A stretch of 64,000 bases of DNA from an uncultured Bacteroidota bacterium (lineage in GTDB: Bacteria; Bacteroidota; Bacteroidia; Bacteroidales; P3): NCBI GenBank assembly GCA_902793295.1, contig CADBDA010000010.1:1-64000 (forward strand), in the 5' to 3' direction. Below are positions 54,298 through 62,132 of this stretch, piece by piece (the stretch's first letter is position 1; every line of letters begins with the position of its first letter). Made by a program: the position numbers and the translations under genes. The notes under the pieces were generated by a model. The model did no database searches. It worked only from the letters and a program-made list of their open reading frames with translations, and was not told where the DNA came from.

Positions 54298-57200
54298 TCA
54301 GCGGGCATTTTCGGCGATAAGCCGGAAGCAGGTAGCCCCCGTTTCGATGATGTCATCGGGGAAATCATAGTCGGGGTGGTGAAGTTCCACGTGGTCCTCG
54401 CCGCTACCGATGCCGAAAAAGACCCCTTTGATATTCTTCAAATATTCGCCGAAATCCTCCGACCAAGGGAAAGGTTCAACACGTTCGATGACATTGAACG
54501 AGGTTTTGAGGCACTCCTCCAGGTCCTTCCTCAAGCCGTCCACCCCACAGGTCAGCGGGAATGTCTCGCGCAACTCACGTCCGGTTTTGAGGCCATAGCG
54601 TCCGGCGATATCTGCAACCACCTTGTCGCACATGTCCAAAAAAGGATCCAGTTCGCTCGCAGACCGGATGGTAAACATCAGTCTTCCCTCGCCAGCTGAT
54701 GTCCCGAAGGCCTCCCCTCCTATCTCGCATCCCACCAAGGTAATCATCTGTTGCGGGGTGCTCATTTGGGAGAACTTCTGAATGATTTCAGCGGCAGCCA
54801 GTCCGGGGTTGATGCCCTTTTCGGGAGTGGAGGCATGGGTGGGTCTGCCGATGAGACGATAGACAACACCCGTAGACGCCATAGCAAACGTTCCCGGGCA
54901 GACGACAACAGACCCTTTGGGATATCCCGGCAGATTGTGTAGGCCGTAGATGGCATGGACATTCAACTGTTGGAGAATGCCCGACTCGAAGATTTTGCGG
55001 GCACCGTGTCCCGTTTCCTCCTCGGGTTGGAAAATGAGGACCACATTGTTAGGCATATCGTGTGTCGCCACATATTCTGCAAAGCGCAGCAAAATGGTTG
55101 TATGTCCGTCATGACCACAGCGGTGTCCGATAGGGAGTGCATCGGTATCGCAACGGAATGCGACAGTCAATCCCGAATGGCTGTGTTTTTGCCAATAGGC
55201 AACCACGCCGAAGCCACCCACATGAGTGAACAGCCGGGTAGGTTTCAGACGCTGCATTTCGCTGACGATCAAATCATGGGCATATTGTTCACATCCAGAC
55301 ACATCGGGATGGGCATGCAGTTCGCGACGGATTGCGATGTAATGGTCCAAATCGCGAGCGTTCTCCTGGGCAATTTTCATCACACAGTCCTTATAATGCC
55401 GGCCTCTTTCTTCAAAATTTTTGTACCTGTCGTAGCTGGAGGCGGCCGGTGAAAGCAGGCAGATATGCCCCGACTCAGTGTTCTCGGCCGCAAAACGTAC
55501 GGCGGCATCCATATCATAGTGTTCGTCAAGCTGACACAACAATTGCCGCGGTATTTGCAAGGCGCCTTCCAACTCCAGTTGGCGTTTGATTTCCTGTCCG
55601 GCGCTGCCAAAGAGAACGATGTTTTTCACCTCTTGACCCAAGGGATTGCGACTGAGGAAAACGGCCAACGGCTGATAGTCGATACCCCGGTTGAAGCCGC
55701 CCAAGATAAGTGTTTGCACCTCCTTAAGCGCTTCGACGGCCTCGATGGTCGCCTGCGGGATGGTGGAGATGGAGTCGTTGAAATAAGTCACGTTGCCCGT
55801 CACGGCCACATGTTCCAGTCGGTGTTCCAATCCCTTGAAATTGGCTATGGCATCGACAAAAGCATTCGTATCGCAATAGCCACTGGTGGCCTTTTTCGCT
55901 GCAATGATATTGCGTATGTTGTGGTCACCGACCAAGGGGATGCGGACAGCTTCCAGTTCGCTGAGGGCGTCGCTCATGCTGCCATCATAATGGTAGGGTT
56001 GCAGCTTGCCCTTAAATTCACCCTGATGGCGCGCCACCGCCGCCACCAAGTCTTCGTTGTCACGACAGTAAAAGCACACATCGCCTTCGCGCTGACGCAG
56101 CGCCATATTCATCTTGGCCTCCTGATAGTCGCGATAGGAATGATAGTGGTCGAGATGTTCCTCAAAAAGATTGAGGATGACACCCGTATGGGGTGCACGG
56201 CGTATGTGCTCCAACTGATGGCACGACAACTCAGCAACCACCAGGCTGCTGTTGTCCAACTGCGGTATGATATCGAACAGCGGGACACCGATATTTCCAG
56301 CCAGATAAGGACGATAGTCCTTCGACCGTTTCAGTATTTCATATATTAAAGTAGATGTGGTGCTTTTCCCTTTGGTGCCGGTGACACCAATGGTGATGTC
56401 GCCATATACCTGCAAAAAGATATCGGCCTGCGAAGAAATGATCTCCGGACGGCAATGGCCTTCCAAAACAAAAGACGGAATGCCAGGCGACTTGATAATC
56501 AAATCGTACTGATTGCTGTCGAGTGCAGCAAGCAGTTCGTCATTGTTGTGCACCACATCAAAATCGCGACATGGGAAAAGGCGCTGCAGCAACAAGTGGC
56601 TGCTTTTGCCCTCCCGTCCATAGCCTGCAATCAGAATTTCCTTATCCTTCAACAGGTTGAACAATTCGCGATAGCGGAACAACTGCTCGGTGGTGCTGCC
56701 GTCGCGGAGCACAGCTGTCAGGCGGCGCAAATCGTCGGCGGGCAGGTTGTGACCGTCGAACAACGAATCGAGCGGTGTAAGTGCCGGTTGCGGCACATAG
56801 TCGGCAAGCAATTCCGGGCGACGGTCACCATACCATTTGGCCAACGTCATCGACAAGGCGCTATTCACCTCGCTGACAGTGCCCACACATTCAAACGGCT
56901 TGGTTTCGGCATGGCCTGTCAGTTGGTTGAATTCCAACTCCAAACTGCTGTCGTCGAGCATATTCTTTCCGAAAATGGCTTGTAGACGTTCGGGGGCGAT
57001 GAAAGGCGACAGGATGATGTAGGCGAACAAACACTTGGCGCAATGGCCGCACCACACATCCGTCTTGCTGCCCACATTGCAGCTCTTGAATACAGGAAAA
57101 TACTTGTCGAAACGGGCAAATAGCATCGCAATTTGCAACTCGCTGAGCGGACGCAGGAAACTGTAGTAGTTGAATTCAGGCGACAAAAATTCCGCCACAT

Positions 57201-58074
57201 AGCTGCGGAAATCATTCTCGAATTCGAGGCTTTTGGAATACTGGTGGTTCACGTTGCTGCCCACCACCGTACTCTCGTTGGCGCTGTTTTCATTGGACAG
57301 GGCGATATTGGGGCGTTTGCCAGTCAACGCCGAAGCCAACAGGGTATAGAACGCCAGCATGGCGCTGAAAGGTGTGTGACCGTTGAGAGCCCCCTGCTTG
57401 TTGAGGTCGAGCAGCAACGGATGGATGGTTCGTTTGATGACCAGCACCTCGTCCATGGTATAGCCCGCCTGTGCGACACACTCGGTGGTGGCACCGCGAG
57501 GATTCATGATAAGTGGCAGCGGGCGTTCGTCGGCGCTCAGCAGTTCGAGAGTGACCACCGAGTCCTTGCCCCCACCGATAGGGACAATATGGCTGCCCAC
57601 CGCACCGGCCGACGAACTGGCAGAAGCAAACAGCGGTTCGGCAATAGGCGCCGTGAAATGCTCGCCCTCGCAGCGGAACTGGAGAAAGACGTCGATTGTC
57701 GCACTAATATTATTGGTGTAGAAAAACTCACCAAGACCGTTAAAATAAAGCTTGCGCCAGAACGCCAGCTGACGGTCGGTCAGTCGGAAAGGCTTCACCA
57801 CAACCGTCGGCGGGCAGTAGGCCTTCCAATAGCTGATCAGCTCAATCATGCCGATATGAAACACCAAAGTGTCGAGTGTCGGCTTGGAGAGCCCATGGAA
57901 ATTCAGGAAGCTACGATTGGGGATGAATGCCGTAGGTTCGAAGGCCAGACGGTCGTTCAGACGGAAACAAAAAGAGATGTGCAGTCCGTCAGACTGCACA
58001 TCGTAATGGTAATTTTCGTAGATGAACTCAGGGAACATCATACGATATGTGTTATAATTTCTCTGCTTTGACAC
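54298..58074 (-). CDS. MurL-MurD-M20 three-enzyme fusion
   Basis: A 1258-residue cytosolic protein of three complete-looking units. Residues 1-475: MurL-type UDP-MurNAc-L-Ala-L-Glu epimerase, with PP-loop PIGGGKDS (165-172) and a CxxCxxC-like WCGHCAKC (341-348). Residues 478-900: Mur ligase with GYGREGKSS (484-492), P-loop GVTGTKGKSTT (563-573), EEHLDHYHSYRDY (638-650), GLEHRLE (748-754) and NDSISTIPQAT (766-776) where canonical MurD has NDSKATN, as in MurD2. Residues 905-1258: M20 metallohydrolase with CGHDGH (986-991), EEETGH (1018-1023), H1046 and H1233. In Xanthomonas MurD2 adds L-Glu to UDP-MurNAc-L-Ala and MurL epimerises it. The M20 substrate is unknown. Follows the coiled-coil gene after 40 bases. 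Confidence 0.85.
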   Translation of the reverse strand: MSKQRNYNTYRMMFPEFIYENYHYDVQSDGLHISFCFRLNDRLAFEPTAFIPNRSFLNFHGLSKPTLDTLVFHIGMIELISYWKAYCPPTVVVKPFRLTDRQLAFWRKLYFNGLGEFFYTNNISATIDVFLQFRCEGEHFTAPIAEPLFASASSSAGAVGSHIVPIGGGKDSVVTLELLSADERPLPLIMNPRGATTECVAQAGYTMDEVLVIKRTIHPLLLDLNKQGALNGHTPFSAMLAFYTLLASALTGKRPNIALSNENSANESTVVGSNVNHQYSKSLEFENDFRSYVAEFLSPEFNYYSFLRPLSELQIAMLFARFDKYFPVFKSCNVGSKTDVWCGHCAKCLFAYIILSPFIAPERLQAIFGKNMLDDSSLELEFNQLTGHAETKPFECVGTVSEVNSALSMTLAKWYGDRRPELLADYVPQPALTPLDSLFDGHNLPADDLRRLTAVLRDGSTTEQLFRYRELFNLLKDKEILIAGYGREGKSSHLLLQRLFPCRDFDVVHNNDELLAALDSNQYDLIIKSPGIPSFVLEGHCRPEIISSQADIFLQVYGDITIGVTGTKGKSTTSTLIYEILKRSKDYRPYLAGNIGVPLFDIIPQLDNSSLVVAELSCHQLEHIRRAPHTGVILNLFEEHLDHYHSYRDYQEAKMNMALRQREGDVCFYCRDNEDLVAAVARHQGEFKGKLQPYHYDGSMSDALSELEAVRIPLVGDHNIRNIIAAKKATSGYCDTNAFVDAIANFKGLEHRLEHVAVTGNVTYFNDSISTIPQATIEAVEALKEVQTLILGGFNRGIDYQPLAVFLSRNPLGQEVKNIVLFGSAGQEIKRQLELEGALQIPRQLLCQLDEHYDMDAAVRFAAENTESGHICLLSPAASSYDRYKNFEERGRHYKDCVMKIAQENARDLDHYIAIRRELHAHPDVSGCEQYAHDLIVSEMQRLKPTRLFTHVGGFGVVAYWQKHSHSGLTVAFRCDTDALPIGHRCGHDGHTTILLRFAEYVATHDMPNNVVLIFQPEEETGHGARKIFESGILQQLNVHAIYGLHNLPGYPKGSVVVCPGTFAMASTGVVYRLIGRPTHASTPEKGINPGLAAAEIIQKFSQMSTPQQMITLVGCEIGGEAFGTSAGEGRLMFTIRSASELDPFLDMCDKVVADIAGRYGLKTGRELRETFPLTCGVDGLRKDLEECLKTSFNVIERVEPFPWSEDFGEYLKNIKGVFFGIGSGEDHVELHHPDYDFPDDIIETGATCFRLIAENAR

Positions 58075-58114
58075 TTTCTGAAGGGTGTTTGACAGGAATA
58101 AGCAGAAAGACTTT

Positions 58115-60055
58115 TTAGTTCAGGCGGAACGAAGTCTTTCCAATTTCGTAGCCGTTGGCATAGAGGGTCACCCAATAGAGACCCGGAGCCATTTCAACCG
58201 ATTCGCCCTTGCGCCAAAGCATGGAGATGGCGCGGCCATAGCCGGTGAATTCGATATCCTGTTTGGTAGTGTACTGCATGGGGGTGCCGTTGTAATCGAA
58301 CGAATAGTTCTCGGCAGCACCATTGCAAAGCACGCGGTTGTTGGCAGTGGTGATACGGGCATAGATGGTGATGGAACCCGGATCGATGACATTGTTGTCG
58401 AGCAGACGGCAATCGATGCGGACCACCTGAACCTGAGAAGCCTTCTCGGTCGGTTTCACCACATTGCCGGTTTTGACGCTCTTGCCGGGCGTCACTTTGA
58501 GGTCGGAGGTGACCAGCACCGAGGCCAGTTTCACCTTCTGCTGCAGACGCTCGTTTTCAGCAAACAAGTCGGCGCTGGAAGCCACCTTGTTCTTCAGGTC
58601 GGCATTTTCGCTCTTCAGCTGTTCGTTCTCAGCGCGCAGATGTTCGATTTCGGCCAGATAGCTGTCGCAGAGAGCCTGCAGTTCAGCCAATTTCTGGTTC
58701 ACGTTACCCTTGGTGGGCTGCTGCTGTTGTTGCTGGTTTTTGGATGCCTCAGAACGGGCGGCAGCGAGATCGGCATCACGCTGTTTCAATTCCTTCTCCA
58801 GACGAGCGATTTCAGCACGCTGTTTTTCAACCTGCTCCGAGAGTTGGGCCACAGTAGCGGCGTTGGCATCGGAATTGGTGCTCTTTGATTTCAGAGCAAT
58901 ATTCTCATCGTTCAAATCGTCGACACGTTGCTGCATATCGGCAACACGTTTCTGCAGTGCGTCGATATTGGCTTGGAGGGCGTTTTTGTCGCTCTCACAT
59001 TTTTGGGAGAGCGCCTCATGCGATTTTACCAGTTCGTCGCGCTGGGCACGCAGGGCAGCCTCTTTGGTAGTCAGCGCAGCCAATTCGGAACGAAGCTGTT
59101 GTTCGGTGGCGTTGCCGGCGGCGTTACCGCTTTGCAGGCTCTTGACCGTTGCCGTCTGGGCGGCCAGGTCCGACTGGCATTTTTCCAAATCGGCACGGGT
59201 GCTCTGCAGGTTGGCTGTGATTTCTTTCACATCGTTCTGGTACTGGGTGTTCTGTTTGCGGCATTCGTTGAGTTGGGCTGTCATGCTGGTCAGCTCTTTG
59301 CGAGCGGCTTTCAGTTCTTCGCTATCCTTGTTCGAACCCGACGAGCTCTTTTGCAAGGTGGCCACATCGCTCTTCAAAGCCTTAATCTGTTTGTTGAGGT
59401 CTGCAATCTGGTTTTTGTAACCGCCGATCTGGCCGTTGAGTTCCTTCACCCGGCTTTCATAGCTCTGTTTGACAGCGTCGCAATTGCTCGAGGTGTTGCT
59501 TTTCTGAGTTTTTTTCAAGCGGTTGGTCTCGTCACGCAGATTTTTGATCTGTTTTTCCTGATCGCTGATTTGCTTATTCAGCTGAGCGATCTGGTTTTTG
59601 TATTGGGCGCTGTTGTCTTTGCCATTGTCCTTGGACGTTGACTGCAGCTTCTTGATTTGCTGTGACTGTTGGTCAATCTGCTTTTGGAGGGCTTTGATTT
59701 TGTTCTCCTTGTCGCGAATGTCGCGCTGCTGCTGATCGATAGTCTTCTGGTCAGTCTTATTTGCCACCGTATTCTTGGCAGGCGCCTTACCATTCAACTG
59801 ATCGATAAGGCTCTGAATCTCGGCTGCTTGAGCCGTAATAGCACTGTCGCGCGAAGCCATCTGTTGGTCATACTCCGCATTCTGGGCCTTTACATTGTGG
59901 TAAAGCCGCATGGTGGAGTCCAGTTGTTTCTGCAAATCTGCAATATCTTTGTTGCTCATAGTGGACGGGCTGTCGCTGCATGACTGGAACAATCCAGCTG
60001 TCAGAAGGGCAGCACAAGCAACTAATAATGAACGTTTTGTTGTAAAAAAAGCCAT
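58115..60055 (-). CDS. Coiled-coil lipoprotein
   Basis: A 646-residue lipoprotein (lipobox FQSC, Cys at 26). Residues about 33-505 are nearly continuous coiled coil, rich in Gln, Lys, Glu, Ala and Leu heptads, with a few Ser/Asn-rich breaks. The C-terminal 130 residues form a beta domain (VQVVRIDCRLLDNNVIDPGSITIYARI, SMLWRKGESVEMAPGLYWVTLYANGYEIGKTSF). The long rod anchored by lipid suggests a spacer or bridge in the envelope. Databases may mislabel such proteins as SMC-like. It heads the minus-strand run with the MurL fusion 40 bases behind. Confidence 0.78.
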   Translation of the reverse strand: MAFFTTKRSLLVACAALLTAGLFQSCSDSPSTMSNKDIADLQKQLDSTMRLYHNVKAQNAEYDQQMASRDSAITAQAAEIQSLIDQLNGKAPAKNTVANKTDQKTIDQQQRDIRDKENKIKALQKQIDQQSQQIKKLQSTSKDNGKDNSAQYKNQIAQLNKQISDQEKQIKNLRDETNRLKKTQKSNTSSNCDAVKQSYESRVKELNGQIGGYKNQIADLNKQIKALKSDVATLQKSSSGSNKDSEELKAARKELTSMTAQLNECRKQNTQYQNDVKEITANLQSTRADLEKCQSDLAAQTATVKSLQSGNAAGNATEQQLRSELAALTTKEAALRAQRDELVKSHEALSQKCESDKNALQANIDALQKRVADMQQRVDDLNDENIALKSKSTNSDANAATVAQLSEQVEKQRAEIARLEKELKQRDADLAAARSEASKNQQQQQQPTKGNVNQKLAELQALCDSYLAEIEHLRAENEQLKSENADLKNKVASSADLFAENERLQQKVKLASVLVTSDLKVTPGKSVKTGNVVKPTEKASQVQVVRIDCRLLDNNVIDPGSITIYARITTANNRVLCNGAAENYSFDYNGTPMQYTTKQDIEFTGYGRAISMLWRKGESVEMAPGLYWVTLYANGYEIGKTSFRLN

Positions 60056-60072
60056 ATACCTACTTATTTTGT

Positions 60073-60103
60073 TTTGTCGTTTATAAATAATGTTTTATTT
60101 TTG
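60073..60103 (+). promoter_or_regulatory. Promoter of the outer-membrane protein gene
   Basis: TTTG (60073-60076), a 19-base spacer and TATTTTTG (60096-60103) match the consensus. It overlaps in space the divergent promoter of the coiled-coil gene. A transcript starting near 60110 excludes the upstream start codon at 60074. Confidence 0.75.
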
Positions 60104-60115
60104 CAAAATGAATTG

Positions 60116-60123
60116 CAAAATTA
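60116..60123 (-). promoter_or_regulatory. -7 box of the coiled-coil lipoprotein gene
   Basis: Minus-strand TAATTTTG matches TAnnTTTG, 61 bases before the ATG. It lies 12 bases from the plus-strand -7 box, so the two divergent promoters occlude each other. Confidence 0.6.
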
Positions 60124-60160
60124 CAACTTATTTTTTTATTGGAATCAGAATTTTTCAACT

Positions 60161-61099
60161 TTGCGAATTGAATCAAACATAATACACAGATTTATAAAAA
60201 AATGCAGCCGCATTCTGCTGTTGATAACATTTTTTTTCGGCAGCGGAACACTTCATGCGCAAACGACTGACGAAACGGCCAATTCTTCGCGCGCAGACCA
60301 ATCGTCGTCCTACCTGCCTTGCGGGAACGCCTTCCCTACCCCATCCGACTTCCGACGATGGTCGCTCCTAATGGGAGGCGGTGCCGGCTATGGGGTCTTC
60401 CGCGACATGGGCACCGCCCCTATCCGATTCGGAGGGCCTGCACTGTACAACGAGGTGGGTGTTCGACACGAACGCATTCGATGGCTGTTCCGATTTGACA
60501 TCACCACGGCAGTCGGCTTCTACGAAAATGCGCCCGCACCCCAATGGAACTTTACCACTTTCGACATCAGCAACACCATTCGAATCAGCGCTTTACGACG
60601 TATATTTGCCCACTTTTTCACGCGCGAATGGATCGGATTGGGGCTTAACAACTTCCTTGACGTGACCGTCAACACCAACTACGAAAATGCTGCCGCAGGC
60701 ATCAGTGAATTCATAGGACCCGAATTGTTTTTTAGAGCAACGCAGCAAATAGGCATCAGCAATTGGTACATCCATCTTGAACTGGGTGTGATGCCAGTGG
60801 CTGCCGTGCTTCGCCCGGGCTATGCCTATATCGACAACTATACAGCCTCGCAGCCGGTACTCGGCGCCTTATTCGACGACTACCAGTGGCACGCCAAACC
60901 CCTTGCCGCCCTATCGTCCGAAATCGGCATCAGCTATACCTTGATGAACGACAACAAATTGGAATTGAACTACAAATGGGATTACCACAGCAGCGGACAC
61001 AGCGGCTATTGGCGATTCGACCATGCCATGCATACGTTACAATTCAACTTCCTTTTCAATCTGAAACACAAGAATCACTATGAGAAGCATCAAGATTAG
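60161..61099 (+). CDS. Exported beta-strand-rich protein, probable outer-membrane protein
   Basis: About 312 residues. A signal peptide (RILLLITFFFGSGTLHAQ) is followed by alternating amphipathic strands (LLMGGGAGYGVF, LFRFDITTAVGFYEN, IRISALRRIFAHFF, LHTLQFNFLFNL-like end) as in 10-14-stranded porin-like barrels; the C-terminal Phe-rich strand fits. No ATG lies between the promoter and signal peptide, so TTG at 60161 is the most likely start. The S41 protease gene overlaps its end by 20 bases. Confidence 0.65.
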   Translation: MRIESNIIHRFIKKCSRILLLITFFFGSGTLHAQTTDETANSSRADQSSSYLPCGNAFPTPSDFRRWSLLMGGGAGYGVFRDMGTAPIRFGGPALYNEVGVRHERIRWLFRFDITTAVGFYENAPAPQWNFTTFDISNTIRISALRRIFAHFFTREWIGLGLNNFLDVTVNTNYENAAAGISEFIGPELFFRATQQIGISNWYIHLELGVMPVAAVLRPGYAYIDNYTASQPVLGALFDDYQWHAKPLAALSSEIGISYTLMNDNKLELNYKWDYHSSGHSGYWRFDHAMHTLQFNFLFNLKHKNHYEKHQD

Positions 61100-62120
61100 C
61101 CTATTGGCCGTCCTATTATCACTATATGCAGGCAGTTGCGAGAAGTTGCTGATGCCCTCTGATGCTGAAGCTTCGGCCACAGCCACCTTCGACTACCTCT
61201 GGCAGCAGGTCGACGAGCGCTATTCCCTGTTCGACGTGAAAGCGGTGGACTGGCAGCAGATGTACGACAGCCTGCGTCCGCAGGTGTACGATGGCATGTC
61301 GGGCGACAGCCTCTTCGCTGTCATGCGCAAGCTGCTCAACAGCCTCGACGACGGACATGTCAACCTGTGGGGCAACAACGACGTGGCCAGCAGCGAAGCC
61401 ATTTTCCTCAGTCGATACACCATCAAGAATTTCGACGCTAACACCATAGCCGTCACCTATCTGCGTCCCGACCACCACACCACAGGAGGCATGGTCTACA
61501 ACAGCATCGACAGCGGACGGGTGCTCTACATACGCTATGCCTCATTCTCCAACAGCGCGCAGACCAGCCAGTTGGAGACCATCTTGAGACGCTATCCCGA
61601 TGTGAAAGGAGTCGTGTTCGACATCCGTCAGAACGGCGGTGGCGAGATCCAGAACGAATGGAACCTGATGGCGCTGCTTCCCAGCCAAGGGCAGCTGCTG
61701 TACCACACGCAGATGAAAGCTGGTGCCGCTCACGATGAATTTACGGTCCCCACTCCCGTCCACGCACCGTCCAACGGCAACCACACCCCGTTCAACAAAC
61801 CCTTTGTGCTGCTTACCGACCGCGGATGCTACAGCGCCGCATCGAGTTTCGCACTCTGCCTTAAAAGTTATTCCAACGTCACCGTCATGGGCGACACCAC
61901 CGCCGGAGGCCTGGCCATTCCAGCCGGCGGCGCACTACCCAACGGCTGGTATTACCGTTTCGGCGTCAGCAGAACCATCGCCCCCGACGGAGTGAACTAC
62001 GAGAACGGAGTGCCACCCGACCAGGTGGTCATGCTGGACCCCAATGCCACCGCGCTGCATCGGGACAACATCATCGACAGCGCATGCCATTATATCAACC
62101 AAACTGAAACAGACAAATAA
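61080..62120 (+). CDS. S41-family (C-terminal processing) lipoprotein protease
   Basis: A 346-residue lipoprotein (lipobox AGSC, Cys at 20) with the tail-specific protease fold: helical N-terminal cap with LNSLDDGHVNL, then the catalytic domain with VVFDIRQNGGG, LLTDRGCYSAASSF (Ser nucleophile in YSAAS) and MGDTTAGGLAIPAGGALPNGW. There is no clear PDZ domain, as in the small Bacteroidetes members. It acts outside the cytoplasm. Starts 20 bases inside the outer-membrane protein gene and is followed after 12 bases by the PPDK-like gene. Confidence 0.85.
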   Translation: MRSIKISLLAVLLSLYAGSCEKLLMPSDAEASATATFDYLWQQVDERYSLFDVKAVDWQQMYDSLRPQVYDGMSGDSLFAVMRKLLNSLDDGHVNLWGNNDVASSEAIFLSRYTIKNFDANTIAVTYLRPDHHTTGGMVYNSIDSGRVLYIRYASFSNSAQTSQLETILRRYPDVKGVVFDIRQNGGGEIQNEWNLMALLPSQGQLLYHTQMKAGAAHDEFTVPTPVHAPSNGNHTPFNKPFVLLTDRGCYSAASSFALCLKSYSNVTVMGDTTAGGLAIPAGGALPNGWYYRFGVSRTIAPDGVNYENGVPPDQVVMLDPNATALHRDNIIDSACHYINQTETDK

Positions 62121-62132
62121 AACAACTGATAC

